A stretch of 34,592 nt of DNA. Origin: an uncultured Clostridia bacterium (GTDB taxonomy: Bacteria > Bacillota > Clostridia > TANB77 > CAG-508). The DNA is taken from the NCBI GenBank assembly GCA_944392085.1, contig CALXVN010000005.1, forward strand, positions 1-34,592, written 5' to 3'. The translations under genes and the position numbers were made by a program. The first letter of the stretch is position 1. Every line of letters begins with the position of its first letter. This document shows positions 16,204 to 25,973 of this stretch, piece by piece. Below the pieces are notes generated by a model. That model saw only the letters and a list, made by a program, of their open reading frames with translations. It had not been told where the DNA came from and made no database searches.

Positions 16204-16492
16204 AATGTATAGCAAAATTCGACTTTTTACTTTATATTTAAGCATTTTAACGTTTTTTTTAATACAACAATGTTAAGGTTCCTTAGGCCGTGCATATTCA
16301 CAAACTTACTTTTCGTATATTAAGTCTTATATAAAAAAGTGATTTGTTGTTAAAATGATAATTTATAAGAGAATTAGAAGTTAATATAAAAAATATATTG
16401 TAGAAAAATATATGTAATAAGAAAAAATAAACATACCAAAATGATTTTTATATATAAATTAAAATAACTAGAAAAGGAGAGATTTTATTATA
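16204..16492. other. Unassigned intergenic stretch before rnjA
   Basis: These 289 bases hold no credible gene. TTAACGTT (about 16247) can pair with AATGTTAA (about 16269) across a T-run, followed by the relatively GC-rich GGTTCCTTAGGCCGTGC. That is unusual in this AT-rich context and may mark a structured leader. No clear sigma-A promoter for rnjA could be assigned. The last 110 bases are plain AT-rich sequence ending in AAAGGAGAG, the rnjA ribosome site. Confidence 0.4.
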
Positions 16493-18391
16493 ATGAATAA
16501 AAATGAAACAGTAGAAGAAATTGTTCAAAGAGAAACTGAACAAATTAGAAAAAAAACTCCTAGAAGAAATACTAGGAGAACAACTTCTCAAATGAATAAA
16601 AATGAGATAAAAAGAGAGGAAAAAAATATCAGTAGAAGAATAAATGAAACACAAAAAATTACAAAGAGAATTGAAGTAAATAAAACTTTAGGAAGAGAAA
16701 TTTTAGAAAAAAAGGATACAAAATTTGAATTCAAGAAAGATAATTTAAAAATAATACCACTTGGCGGGTTAGATGAAATAGGAAAAAATATAACAGTATT
16801 TGAATATGGAAATGAGATAGTATTAGTAGATTGCGGTTTAGAATTCCCAGAAGATGATATGTTAGGAGTAGACTTAGTAATACCAGATATAACATATTTG
16901 GAGAAGAATAAGGAAAAAATAAAAGGTTTAGTTATAACACATGGACATGAAGATCATATAGGTGCAATACCATATATATTAAGACAAATAAATATTCCAA
17001 TCTATGCTACAAAATTAACAGTTGGATTAATAGAAAATAAATTAGAAGAACATAAATTGTTAGCTTATACTAAACTAATTACAGTTGAACAAGGAAGAAC
17101 AATTAATTTTGGAAATATAAAGGTAGAATTTATTAGAAGTAATCATAGTATACCAGATGCAGTTATGCTTGCTGTTCATACACCAGTTGGAATAGTGTTA
17201 CACACAGGAGATTTTAAAGTTGATTTTACACCAATAGATGATAAAGTTATGGATTTAGGAAGAATTGCAGAATTAGGAAACAAGGGTGTTCTTGCATTAA
17301 TGTCAGATAGTACTAACTCCGAAAGAAAAGGATATACTATGTCAGAAAGTACAATTGGAGAAGTATTTGATAGATTATTTCAAAATAACCCTAAAAGAAT
17401 AGTAGTGGCAACCTTTGCTTCAAATGTGCATAGAGTACAACAAATTGTAAATTCAGCAGAAAAATATGGAAGAAAAATTGCAATTTGCGGCAGAAGTATG
17501 ATAAATATGATAGAAACTGCAAGAAAAATTGGATATATTAATGCTCCTGAAAATATGTTCATTGATATTGATATGATAAAAAATTATACAGATGACCAAT
17601 TAGTTATAATTACAACTGGAAGTCAAGGAGAAACAATGTCTGCATTAACTAGAATGGCGACAGGAGAACATAAAAAGGTAGTAATTACACCAAATGACAT
17701 GGTAATAATATCTGCAACACCAATACCAGGAAATGAGAAATTAGTTTCTAATGTAATAAATGATTTAATGCAAATTGGTGCAGAAGTAATATATAGTGCA
17801 TTAGAAAATGTTCACGTTTCAGGGCATGCATGCCAAGAAGAACAAAAATTAATAATTTCTTTAGCAAAACCTAAATATTTTATACCAGTTCATGGAGAAT
17901 ATAGACAATTAAAAGCACATGCAGAAACTGCAAAGCAAATGGGAATACCATCAGAAAATATATTTATATTAGAAAATGGTAGAACATTAGAATTAAATAA
18001 AAAAGAAGCTAAAATAACTGTATCTGTGCCATCAGGAAAAATATTAGTAGACGGTTTAGGAGTTGGCGATGTTGGAAATATAGTATTAAGGGATAGACAG
18101 CATTTATCACAAGATGGTTTAATAGTAATTGTAATGTCAATGGATAGAGCAACAGGTGAAATTGTTTCAGGACCAGATGTAGTATCAAGAGGGTTTGTAT
18201 ATGTCCGTGAATCTGAAACTTTAATGGATGATGTAAAAAGAGTAATAAGAGAAGAAGTTAAAATGTTTGAAGACGAAGGTGTGCGTGATTGGTCAACTAT
18301 TAAATCAACATTAAAAGATGATTTAAGAGATTATATATTCCAAAGAACAAAACGTAACCCTATGATACTGCCAATTATTATGGAAGTGTAG
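16493..18391 (+). CDS. rnjA: Ribonuclease J
   Basis: A metallo-beta-lactamase-fold 5'-3' exonuclease and endonuclease that processes mRNA and rRNA in Firmicutes. The 632 residues start with about 75 residues of basic, low-complexity sequence (NTRRTTSQMNKNEIKREEK) absent from the Bacillus enzymes. Then comes LKIIPLGGLDEIGKN. The metal site THGHEDHIGA is at about 148-157, with HTGDFKVD and SDSTN later. The beta-CASP region is followed by HVSGHA and PKYFIPVHGEYRQL. The C-terminal domain ends near IMEV. AAAGGAGAG precedes the ATG by about 13 bases. gltX follows after 21 bases, so both are probably on one mRNA. RNase J1 and J2 cannot be told apart safely, but a single-copy J1-like role is likely. 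Confidence 0.94.
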   Translation: MNKNETVEEIVQRETEQIRKKTPRRNTRRTTSQMNKNEIKREEKNISRRINETQKITKRIEVNKTLGREILEKKDTKFEFKKDNLKIIPLGGLDEIGKNITVFEYGNEIVLVDCGLEFPEDDMLGVDLVIPDITYLEKNKEKIKGLVITHGHEDHIGAIPYILRQINIPIYATKLTVGLIENKLEEHKLLAYTKLITVEQGRTINFGNIKVEFIRSNHSIPDAVMLAVHTPVGIVLHTGDFKVDFTPIDDKVMDLGRIAELGNKGVLALMSDSTNSERKGYTMSESTIGEVFDRLFQNNPKRIVVATFASNVHRVQQIVNSAEKYGRKIAICGRSMINMIETARKIGYINAPENMFIDIDMIKNYTDDQLVIITTGSQGETMSALTRMATGEHKKVVITPNDMVIISATPIPGNEKLVSNVINDLMQIGAEVIYSALENVHVSGHACQEEQKLIISLAKPKYFIPVHGEYRQLKAHAETAKQMGIPSENIFILENGRTLELNKKEAKITVSVPSGKILVDGLGVGDVGNIVLRDRQHLSQDGLIVIVMSMDRATGEIVSGPDVVSRGFVYVRESETLMDDVKRVIREEVKMFEDEGVRDWSTIKSTLKDDLRDYIFQRTKRNPMILPIIMEV

Positions 18392-18412
18392 AAAAAGTGA
18401 GGTAAGAAAATT

Positions 18413-20068
18413 ATGAATTATAAAGATTTAGCAGATTTAATATTTCCAAACGCAAAGGAAATATCATATTATGAAGAAAAATATCCAGAAAGAAATTTAC
18501 CAGAAGGAGCAGTAGTTTCAAGATATGCACCTAGTCCAACAGGTGTTATGCATATAGGTGGGTTATATCAATCATTAGTTGCACTAGAAATGGCGAAAAA
18601 AACAAATGGAGTATTTTTCTTAAGAGTTGAAGATACAGACCAAAAAAGAGAGGTAGAATATGGTGTGAAAGATATCGTAAATTCTTTAAGAGATTTTAAC
18701 ATGGCTCCAGATGAAGGAATTATAACAGAAACAGAAGAAATAGGAAAATATGGACCATATAAACAATCTTTAAGAAAAAATATATATGAAGCTTATGCTA
18801 AATATTTATTAGAGCAAGGTAAGGCATATCCATGTTTTTGTACTACAGAGGAAGGAGAAGAGCTTAGAAAAAAGCAAGAAGCTGCTAAAATAAGACCTGG
18901 ATATTACGGAGTTTGGGCAAAATGTAGAAATCTTACAGTAGAAGAAGCTATAGAAAAGATAAAAAATGGTGAAAAATATGTAATCCGTTTTAAATCACCA
19001 GGAAGAGAAGATAGAAAAATAAAGCATCACGACATTATAAAAGGAAATGTAGATTTTCCAGAAAATGACCAAGATATAATAATTATTAAGGGAGATGGAC
19101 TTCCAACATATCATTTCGCACATGCAGTAGATGACCACTTAATGAGAACTACTCATGTAATTCGTGGTGATGAATGGTTATCTTCAGTACCATTACATTT
19201 ACAATTATTCCATGAATTAGGATTTAAAGCACCAAAATATGCCCATATATCTCCAATTATGAAAAATGACAATGGAAATAAACGTAAATTAAGTAAAAGA
19301 AAAGACCCAGAAGCAGCAGTTTCATACTATAAAGAGGAAGGTATACCAGTAAATGCGGTTAAAGAATATTTACTAAATATTGCAAACTCTACCTTTGAAA
19401 ATTGGAGAAGAGCAAATCCAGAAAAAAGTATGGATGAATTTGATTTCCAATTAAATAAAATGAGTGTAAGTGGTGCATTATTTGACATGGTAAAATTATT
19501 AGATATAGGAAAAACAGTTATATCAAAAATGACAGCAGAAGAAGTATACGAAAATTCTTGCAAATGGGCAAGAGAATATGACAAAGAATTAGAAGAAATT
19601 TTACAAGATAAAGAATATTCTTTAAAAGTATTTGGAATTGAAAGAGGAAATAAAAAGCCTAGAAAAGATATTTCAAAATGGTCAGAAGTTAAAAAGGCTA
19701 TAATATATATGTTTGACGACAAATTTTTAAGTACTGACGTAGTATATGAATATGGAAAGATAAGTGATAAAAAAGAAATAGCTAAAATATTACAGACATA
19801 TATTAATGAATTTTTTGATATTAATGATGACAAAGATGATTGGTTTAATAAGATAAAAGATTTAGCAGAAAAATGTGGTTATGCAAGGGAAGTAAAAGAA
19901 TTTAAAGCAAATCCAGATAATTGGCCAGGACATGTTGGAGATATAAGTACTGTTTTAAGAGTTGCATTAACAGGCAGACAAAATACACCAGATATGTATG
20001 AAATAATGCAAGTACTTGGAAAAGATAGTGTAATAAGACGTTTAGAAAAGGCAATAGCTAAAAATTAA
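18413..20068 (+). CDS. gltX: Glutamate-tRNA ligase (class I GlxRS)
   Basis: Charges tRNA(Glu), and in many Firmicutes also tRNA(Gln), with glutamate. At 551 residues it is longer than the usual 480-490; about 35 extra residues precede the catalytic start SRYAPSPTG. The HIGH-type motif is MHIGG at about 46-50, and the KMSKS-type motif is KLSKRKD at about 291-297. A zinc-like C-x-C followed by YYGVWAKC (around 142-180) is present, as in E. coli GluRS. The ATG at 18413 follows GAGGT. If no GlnRS is encoded in the genome, this enzyme would feed the GatCAB route; that cannot be judged here. Confidence 0.93.
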   Translation: MNYKDLADLIFPNAKEISYYEEKYPERNLPEGAVVSRYAPSPTGVMHIGGLYQSLVALEMAKKTNGVFFLRVEDTDQKREVEYGVKDIVNSLRDFNMAPDEGIITETEEIGKYGPYKQSLRKNIYEAYAKYLLEQGKAYPCFCTTEEGEELRKKQEAAKIRPGYYGVWAKCRNLTVEEAIEKIKNGEKYVIRFKSPGREDRKIKHHDIIKGNVDFPENDQDIIIIKGDGLPTYHFAHAVDDHLMRTTHVIRGDEWLSSVPLHLQLFHELGFKAPKYAHISPIMKNDNGNKRKLSKRKDPEAAVSYYKEEGIPVNAVKEYLLNIANSTFENWRRANPEKSMDEFDFQLNKMSVSGALFDMVKLLDIGKTVISKMTAEEVYENSCKWAREYDKELEEILQDKEYSLKVFGIERGNKKPRKDISKWSEVKKAIIYMFDDKFLSTDVVYEYGKISDKKEIAKILQTYINEFFDINDDKDDWFNKIKDLAEKCGYAREVKEFKANPDNWPGHVGDISTVLRVALTGRQNTPDMYEIMQVLGKDSVIRRLEKAIAKN

Positions 20069-20120
20069 TAATAAATGCAGAAGAGTAAATATTAATGAAG
20101 AAAGGGGATGTGTAATTTAT

Positions 20121-20312
20121 ATGGAATACAATATAGGAGATATTGTAAGAACAAAAAAACAGCATCCTTGTGGAAGTAAACTATGGGAAATAACAAGAAT
20201 TGGAGTAGATTTTAAGCTTAAATGTTTAGGCTGTGGACATACTATAATGGTCGAAAGGCCAAAAGCATTGAAAATGATAGTAAGAAAAGAGACAGATAGG
20301 AAACAAAAATAG
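20121..20312 (+). CDS. DUF951 family small protein
   Basis: A 63-residue protein that matches the DUF951 family by pattern: YNIGDIVRTKKQHPCGSKLWEI, then DFKLKCLGCGHTIMVERPK. Conserved cysteines (PCG, CLGC) suggest metal or nucleic-acid binding, but the function is unknown. It is common in Firmicutes, often near chromosome-partition or ribosome genes. AAAGGGGATG upstream of the ATG at 20121 is a good ribosome site, though rather far from the start. It probably ends the rnjA-gltX transcript, because a new promoter begins 46 bases later. Confidence 0.9.
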   Translation: MEYNIGDIVRTKKQHPCGSKLWEITRIGVDFKLKCLGCGHTIMVERPKALKMIVRKETDRKQK

Positions 20313-20357
20313 TACTTGTATAGGAAAAAAATATAGGATAAAAAATTCAAAAAACTA

Positions 20358-20386
20358 TTGCATTTATTGAAAAAAAGGTGTACAAT
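20358..20386 (+). promoter_or_regulatory. Sigma-A promoter of the rimP-nusA-infB operon
   Basis: TTGCAT (20358-20363), 17 bases, TACAAT (20381-20386). The start would be near 20393, leaving a leader of about 70 bases that contains the hairpin at 20407-20435. Confidence 0.65.
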
Positions 20387-20406
20387 AATATTGACATAAG
20401 GAGAAA

Positions 20407-20435
20407 AGAAGAGTGGAAGCAAATTCCACTCTTCT
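20407..20435 (+). promoter_or_regulatory. Perfect 12-pair hairpin in the rimP leader
   Basis: AGAAGAGTGGAA (20407-20418) and TTCCACTCTTCT (20424-20435) pair perfectly around a GCAAA loop. It lies 29 bases before the rimP ATG. No T-run follows, so it is more likely a 5' stabiliser or a binding site than a terminator. Confidence 0.65.
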
Positions 20436-20464
20436 ATACGTAAAGAAAGAAAAAAGGAGAAAAC

Positions 20465-20953
20465 ATGGCAAATATAGAAGAAAAAGTTGAAAATCTTTTA
20501 AAAGATATTATCGAAAAACAAGGATATATGCTATATGATGTACAATATGTAAAAGAAGGACCAAATTATTTTTTACGTATATTCATAGAAAAAGAGGAAG
20601 GTAGTATAGATTTAAATGATTGTGAAAAAGTAAATAATGCTATAAATGATATTCTAGATAATTCAAATTATATAAATGAGCAATATTTTTTAGAAGTATC
20701 TTCAACAGGTTTGGAGAAAGTTTTAAGAAAAGATAAACACTTAAAGGATAATCTTGGAAAAGAAGTGCAAGTAAATTTATTCAAACCAATTGAAATTCCA
20801 GGAAACAAAAAGAAAGCAAAAGAAGTAGAAGGAATTTTGGAAGATGCAAATGAAGATGAAATAACTTTGAAATTAGAAAATGAAAATATATTAAAATTAG
20901 AAAGAAATAATATTTCGCTAATCAAAACTGTTTTTGATTGGGATAGTATATAA
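20465..20953 (+). CDS. rimP: Ribosome maturation factor RimP
   Basis: Helps assemble the 30S subunit around ribosomal protein S12. The 162 residues show the RimP N-terminal domain (EKVENLLKDIIEKQGYMLYDVQYVKEGPNYFLRIFIEKEEG), LNDCEKVNNAIND, and the conserved FLEVSSTGLEKVLRKDKHL. The C-terminal SH3-like domain ends in ISLIKTVFDW. AAGGAG precedes the ATG at 20465. It is the first gene of the rimP-nusA-ylxR-ylxQ-infB operon, an order widely conserved in Firmicutes. Confidence 0.95.
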   Translation: MANIEEKVENLLKDIIEKQGYMLYDVQYVKEGPNYFLRIFIEKEEGSIDLNDCEKVNNAINDILDNSNYINEQYFLEVSSTGLEKVLRKDKHLKDNLGKEVQVNLFKPIEIPGNKKKAKEVEGILEDANEDEITLKLENENILKLERNNISLIKTVFDWDSI

Positions 20954-20975
20954 ATTTGAAGGAGGAATTAAAAAA

Positions 20976-22127
20976 ATGAAGAAATCAGCTAAAACAAATG
21001 GACCAGCAATAGATAGCACAGAATTAATAATTGCAATGAATGAATTAGAAAAGGAACAAGGAATAAAGAAAGATATATTATTAGAAGCAATAGAAACAGC
21101 ATTAGTTACAGCATATAAAAGAAACTTTGATTCAGCAGAAAATGTAAAGATAACTATGGATAGAGAAACAGGAGAAATACATGTTTATGCAGAAAAAGAT
21201 GTAGTAGAAAAACCAGAAGAAGTAGAAAATGATAAAATTCAAATTTGTTTAGATGATGCAAGAAAAATAAATAAAAAGTTAGAAGTTGGAGATAAAGTAG
21301 AAATAGAGCAAGTTCCTAAAAACTTTGGAAGAATTGCAGCTCAAACAGCAAAACAAGTAATTGTTCAAAAAATAAGGGAAGAGTCAAGAAATTTCATATT
21401 TGATGAATTTAATGAAAGAAAAGGCGAAATTGTATCTGGAATAGTCCAAAAAGCAGATAGAGGAATTGTTGTTATGGATTTAGGAAGAATAGAAGGTATT
21501 ATGCCATCAAAAGAACAAATTCCAACAGAAAAATATAAAGTTAATGATAAAATAAGAGGATACGTTTTAGATGTAGAAAGAGGAGCAAAAGGAGCTCCAC
21601 AAGTAATTGTTTCAAGAGCACATGTTGATTTTGTAAGAAAATTATTTGAATTAGAGATTCCTGAAATATATGAAGGAGTTATAGAAATAAAAAGTGTTTC
21701 AAGAGATCCGGGAAGTAGATGTAAGGTTGCAGTATATTCACCAAATGAGAATATAGATCCAGTTGGTTCTTGTGTTGGACAAAAAGGTATACGTATCCAA
21801 AATATAATAAATGAACTGAATGGAGAAAAGATTGATGTAATAGAATGGTCAAATGATCCTGCAACATATATTTCAGCAGCATTACTTCCAGCAGAGGTTA
21901 TGGCAGTAGATATAAAAGAAGAAGAAAAATTTGCTCAAGTAATAGTAAGAGATGATCAATTATCTTTAGCAATAGGTAAAGCAGGACAAAATGCAAGGCT
22001 TGCAGCAAAACTTACAAATTGGAAAATAGATATAAAGAGTGAATCTCAATTTAGAGAAATGCTTGCCAAATTACAAGAAGAAAATGAAGAAAGCTCACAA
22101 GAAATAGAAGAATCAAGTGAAGAATAA
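20976..22127 (+). CDS. nusA: Transcription factor NusA
   Basis: Binds RNA polymerase and nascent RNA to control pausing, termination and antitermination. The ATG at 20976 is chosen because GGAGG lies at 20961-20965. The upstream in-frame start at 20934 would lie inside rimP and before the ribosome site. About 383 residues: N-terminal polymerase-binding domain (1-130), S1 domain (about 135-200, KGEIVSGIVQKADRGIVVMDLG), and two KH domains (about 205-345) with GSCVGQKGIRIQNI and AIGKAGQNARLAAKL. An acidic Glu/Ser tail follows. The length fits short Firmicute NusA without the proteobacterial acidic repeats. Confidence 0.95.
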   Translation: MKKSAKTNGPAIDSTELIIAMNELEKEQGIKKDILLEAIETALVTAYKRNFDSAENVKITMDRETGEIHVYAEKDVVEKPEEVENDKIQICLDDARKINKKLEVGDKVEIEQVPKNFGRIAAQTAKQVIVQKIREESRNFIFDEFNERKGEIVSGIVQKADRGIVVMDLGRIEGIMPSKEQIPTEKYKVNDKIRGYVLDVERGAKGAPQVIVSRAHVDFVRKLFELEIPEIYEGVIEIKSVSRDPGSRCKVAVYSPNENIDPVGSCVGQKGIRIQNIINELNGEKIDVIEWSNDPATYISAALLPAEVMAVDIKEEEKFAQVIVRDDQLSLAIGKAGQNARLAAKLTNWKIDIKSESQFREMLAKLQEENEESSQEIEESSEE

Positions 22128-22171
22128 TATAAAACAAGCTGAATAAAATGAGAAGGAGAGGAAATTTTAAG

Positions 22172-22432
22172 TTGAAAAAGTTACCACAAAGAACCTGCAT
22201 AGGTTGTAATTCTCAAAAAAACAAAAATGAACTTATTCGTATAGTAAAAAACAAAGACGGTGATATTAGTATAGATAGAACTGGAAAGGCAAATGGGAGA
22301 GGAGCTTATATTTGTGATAGTATAGAGTGTTTGGAAAAAGCTATAAAATCAAAAAGACTAAACAAGATATTTGAAACAAATATATCAGACGAAATTTATG
22401 AAAATTTAAGAGGTGTAATTATTGATAAATAA
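22172..22432 (+). CDS. ylxR: YlxR/RnpM family RNA-binding protein
   Basis: A small protein always seen between nusA and infB in Firmicutes; reported in Bacillus to interact with RNase P. TTG at 22172 with AAGGAGAGG at 22153-22161 is preferred to the ATG at 22148, which lies before that ribosome site. About 86 residues. The family signature is clear: PQRTCIGCNSQKNKNELIRIV, then RTGKANGRGAYICDS. It overlaps the next gene by 11 bases, so translation is probably coupled. Confidence 0.92.
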   Translation: MKKLPQRTCIGCNSQKNKNELIRIVKNKDGDISIDRTGKANGRGAYICDSIECLEKAIKSKRLNKIFETNISDEIYENLRGVIIDK

Positions 22433-22742
22433 CAAAGTGTGTGGACTAATAGGATTAGCTACAAGAGCAGGTAAAGTAGTATTTGGAACAGAAGCAGTAC
22501 TTAAAGAAATAGAAAGAAACAAGGTAAAACTTATAATAATTGCAACAGATGCATCAGAAAGGACAAAAATGAAATTCAAAAATATTAGTAGTGATAAAAA
22601 TATACCTATAATGGAATATTTGAAAATTGATGAAATTAGTAAAGCTATTGGAAAAGATAATAAAGCAATAATAGGTTTAAAAGATATAAACTTTTCGAAA
22701 GAAATTATAAAAATTATTAATGGGGGTGAAGCTATTGGGTAA
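22422..22742 (+). CDS. ylxQ: L7Ae-like RNA-binding protein YlxQ
   Basis: A member of the L7Ae/L30e/S12e family that binds kink-turn RNA; the exact target in bacteria is not settled. TTG start at 22422 inside the end of ylxR, with AGAGGTG at 22409-22415. The 106 residues show [21 protein letters not shown] at the start, then [16 protein letters not shown], and a typical alpha-beta-alpha length. Its end overlaps the upstream ribosome site of infB, again implying translational coupling. Confidence 0.9.
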   Translation: MINNKVCGLIGLATRAGKVVFGTEAVLKEIERNKVKLIIIATDASERTKMKFKNISSDKNIPIMEYLKIDEISKAIGKDNKAIIGLKDINFSKEIIKIINGGEAIG

Positions 22743-25704
22743 GATAAAAATACATGAAATAGCAAAAGAAGTAGGTTTAACAAGTAAAGAAATATTAAAT
22801 ATAGCAAATAGCTTAGGGATGGGAGTAACAAGTCATCTAAGTGCTATTGATGATGAACAAGCAAGCAAAATAAGAGAAAACATTGGAAATAATAAACAGC
22901 CTAAAAAAGAAGAAAAAACATCTACTAAACCATCTAGTAAAGAAACTACTTCTAATTCAAAGAAAAACGAAACTCCTGTTATAATAAGAAGAGAAGTTAT
23001 AATTTCAGAAGACGAAACAAAAAAAGAAGAAAAGAAGCAAGAAAACAAAGAAGAAAGAGAAAAAGTTGGGTTTGTAGAAAGAAACAATAACAAAAATTAT
23101 AATATTGTATATAGAAACAAACAAACAAAACCATTAACTGTTAGCGAATTATTTGGACTTAAGCCTAAGGAAGAAGAAACTAGCCTAAAAGAAGAAGTTC
23201 AAAATAAAGAAGATGAAGAAATAAAACAAGAACCTATAAAAGAAGATGTAGAAGTAAATCAAGAAGGAAAAAATATTAAAGAAGATTTACAGAATAAAAT
23301 TGTAGATAACAGAAATAATAATAGAGATTTTAATCAAAAAAATAATAATTTTAGAAATAACGATAGCAGAAATAATAATTTTAGGAATAATGACAATAGA
23401 AACGGTGACAGAAACAATAATTTTAGAAATAATGATAACAGAAATGGTCAAAGAAATAATAACTTTAGAAATAATGATAACAGAGGTGGAGATAGAAACA
23501 ATTATAGAAATAATCAAAATAGTGACAGGAATAACAGGAATGGACAAAATGGTTATAGAAATAATAATCAAAATGGAAAATTTAATAATAGAAGGCCACT
23601 AGATGAAAAAGGAATAGATAAAAACATAAAAAATATAATGACAGATAGTATTCCAGAAAAGGAAAATCAAAGAGATTATAGTTCTAGAGCTATTGATAAG
23701 CAAAAAGCAAATAACAAATATGATGAAAATAAAACAAATAAAAAAGCAAATAAATCAAGAAGAAATAGCCAATTTGATGAATTTGATAGTGGAAAATTAA
23801 AAGATTTAAAACAAGTTGATAAATTATCAAATATGTTTACAGAGCAAGATGGTGGAATGCTTGAATATTATGATTTAACAACTGCACGAGGAAAGAAAAA
23901 TAAAAGGAAACTTCAAAAAGATGAAGAAGAAAGAAATAAACAAAAAATATTTGAACTTAAGGAAATTACTATTCCAGAGAATATTACTGTAAAAGATTTA
24001 GCTCAAGAAATGAAAAAGACAACAGCAGAAGTTATAAAAAAGTTGTTTAGCTTAGGAATAATGGCAACAATAAACAATACAGTAGACTTTGATACAGCAT
24101 ATTTAGTTGCAAGTGAATTTGGAATAACTGCAAATAAGAAAAATGAAGTAAAAGAAGAAGATATTTTATTTGATGATACAGAAGATTCACCAGACGAATT
24201 AGAGTCAAGACCACCAGTAGTAGTTGTTATGGGACACGTTGACCATGGTAAAACTTCATTACTAGATGCTGTAAGAAGCACAAATGTAATAGAAGGAGAA
24301 GCGGGTGGAATTACACAACATATAGGTGCATATAAAGTAAATGTTAATGGAAGAGAAATTACATTCTTAGACACACCAGGACATGAAGCATTTACAAGTA
24401 TGAGAGCAAGAGGTGCTCAAATTACAGATATAGCTATTTTAGTAGTTGCAGCAGATGATGGTGTTATGCCACAAACAGTAGAAGCTATAAATCATGCTAA
24501 AGCTGCAGAAATACCAATTATAGTAGCAGTAAATAAAATAGATTTACCAGGTGCTAATGTAGATAAAATAAAACAAGAATTAATGGAATATGAATTAGTA
24601 CCAGAAGAATGGGGTGGAGATACTATTTTTGTTCCAATTTCTGCTAAAAAACACATAAATATAGAAAATCTATTAGAAATGGTACTTTTAGTTGCAGACA
24701 TGAAAGAGCTTAAGGCAAATCCAAGAAAACAGGCAAAGGGAACTGTAATAGAAGCAAGACTAGACAAAGCAAAAGGTCCTATTGCATCAATGCTAGTACA
24801 AAGAGGAACTTTAGATGTAGGTGATACTATAGTTGTTGGAACTTCAATAGGTAGAATAAGAGCTATGAAAAATGACAAAGGACAGAAAATTAAAAAAGCA
24901 GGACCTTCTACACCAGTTGAAATTATGGGACTTACAAATGTACCACAAGCAGGAGATACTTTCTATGAAGTAAAAGACGAAAAAATGGCAAAACACCTAA
25001 TAGAAAGAAGAAAACGTCAAGAAAGAGAAAAAGAATTAGCAGAACAAAGTAAAGTAACTTTAAGCAACCTATTTGAAAAAATGGAAAGTGAAAATCTAAA
25101 ACAATTAGATATAATTGTTAAAGCAGATGTTCAAGGTACAGCACAAGCATTAAAACAATCATTAGAAAAAATATCTAATGAAGAAGTTAAAGTAAGAGTA
25201 ATCCATTCAGCAGTTGGTGCTGTTACAGAATCAGATGTACAACTTGCAAAAGCAGCGAAGGCAATAATTATAGCATTTAATGTAAGACCAAGTATATCTG
25301 CAAAAGATATGGCAGAAAAAGATGGAGTAGAAATAAAACAATATTCAGTAATATACAATGCAATAGAAGATGTTGAAGCTGCTATGAAAGGAATGTTAGA
25401 TCCAGTATATGAAGAAAAAGTAATAGGGAATGTTGAAGTAAGACAAACATTTAAAGTATCAAGCATTGGAACAATAGCAGGAGCTTATGTATTAGATGGA
25501 AAAGTTGAAAGAAATGCAGGAGTAAGAGTAATACGTGAAAATGTTGTAATACATGAAGGTAAACTTGCTTCATTAAAACGTTTCAAAGATGATGTAAAAG
25601 AAGTTACAAAAGGATTTGAATGTGGTATCCAAATTGAAAAATACAATGATATCAAAGAAGGAGATATTATTGAGGTTTATGTTATGGAAGAAGTAAAAAG
25701 ATAG
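22735..25704 (+). CDS. infB: Translation initiation factor IF-2
   Basis: The GTPase that places fMet-tRNA on the 30S subunit. TTG at 22735 is preferred because GGGGGTG (22722-22728) is correctly spaced from it; the ATG at 22720 overlaps that site. About 989 residues. The N-terminal IF2_N motif [16 protein letters not shown] is followed by a long Lys/Glu and then Asn/Arg-rich linker. A second IF2_N unit lies near 410. The G domain has G1 GHVDHGKTS at about 500, G3 DTPGHEAF, G4 NKID and G5 SAKK, followed by domains II-IV ending in EEVKR. It is the last gene before the 245-base repeats. Confidence 0.96.
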   Translation: MGKIKIHEIAKEVGLTSKEILNIANSLGMGVTSHLSAIDDEQASKIRENIGNNKQPKKEEKTSTKPSSKETTSNSKKNETPVIIRREVIISEDETKKEEKKQENKEEREKVGFVERNNNKNYNIVYRNKQTKPLTVSELFGLKPKEEETSLKEEVQNKEDEEIKQEPIKEDVEVNQEGKNIKEDLQNKIVDNRNNNRDFNQKNNNFRNNDSRNNNFRNNDNRNGDRNNNFRNNDNRNGQRNNNFRNNDNRGGDRNNYRNNQNSDRNNRNGQNGYRNNNQNGKFNNRRPLDEKGIDKNIKNIMTDSIPEKENQRDYSSRAIDKQKANNKYDENKTNKKANKSRRNSQFDEFDSGKLKDLKQVDKLSNMFTEQDGGMLEYYDLTTARGKKNKRKLQKDEEERNKQKIFELKEITIPENITVKDLAQEMKKTTAEVIKKLFSLGIMATINNTVDFDTAYLVASEFGITANKKNEVKEEDILFDDTEDSPDELESRPPVVVVMGHVDHGKTSLLDAVRSTNVIEGEAGGITQHIGAYKVNVNGREITFLDTPGHEAFTSMRARGAQITDIAILVVAADDGVMPQTVEAINHAKAAEIPIIVAVNKIDLPGANVDKIKQELMEYELVPEEWGGDTIFVPISAKKHINIENLLEMVLLVADMKELKANPRKQAKGTVIEARLDKAKGPIASMLVQRGTLDVGDTIVVGTSIGRIRAMKNDKGQKIKKAGPSTPVEIMGLTNVPQAGDTFYEVKDEKMAKHLIERRKRQEREKELAEQSKVTLSNLFEKMESENLKQLDIIVKADVQGTAQALKQSLEKISNEEVKVRVIHSAVGAVTESDVQLAKAAKAIIIAFNVRPSISAKDMAEKDGVEIKQYSVIYNAIEDVEAAMKGMLDPVYEEKVIGNVEVRQTFKVSSIGTIAGAYVLDGKVERNAGVRVIRENVVIHEGKLASLKRFKDDVKEVTKGFECGIQIEKYNDIKEGDIIEVYVMEEVKR
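23311..23580 (+). repeat. Asn/Arg-rich short repeats within infB
   Basis: Within the IF-2 linker the peptide unit NNNFRNND recurs about four times, spaced by variants of NRNGDR or SRN, and then degenerates into YRNN and [10 protein letters not shown] units. The DNA is an imperfect tandem repeat of AATAATTTTAGAAATAA-like units of about 24-45 bases. It can expand or contract by slippage without changing the frame. Confidence 0.75.
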
Positions 25705-25718
25705 TTAGTTTTGAAGAT

Positions 25719-25963
25719 AATTGTTTTTGGCGTTGTTGCACTTCGTTTGAAATTTAATCAATGTACAAGGAGTACACCTCATAAATTTCAAACTTGTGCG
25801 CCTAGCCAAAAAACAATTCTTTTCAAAACTAAAGTTAAGAAAGAACAAAAGAGCAGCATCTTGCGTTGTCAAGCTTCATAAAATTTTTTTTGATGTACAA
25901 AACGTACTATCTCAAAAATTTTTACTCGCTTTCCTAGCAATATACTACTTTAAATTCGTTTTT
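25719..25963. repeat. Copy 1 of a 245-base structured repeat
   Basis: It lies directly after infB and is repeated at 25974-26218, separated by 10 bases. The first half folds into a long hairpin. TTGTTTTTGGC (25721) faces GCCAAAAAACAA (25805). GTTTGAAATTTA (25745) pairs with TAAATTTCAAAC (25782), and GTAC pairs with GTAC (25763/25772). The second half (about 25848-25951) forms another imperfect hairpin, also capped by GTAC-AAAAC-GTAC (25895/25904). There is no transposase. It may be a MITE-like element or a pair of structured RNAs in the infB-rbfA mRNA. Confidence 0.85.
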
Positions 25964-25973
25964 GAAATATTAC

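Noticed and set aside
20934..20975. Upstream start for nusA overlapping rimP
   Set aside because: GGAGG at 20961-20965 points to the ATG at 20976; the extra residues are not NusA-like.
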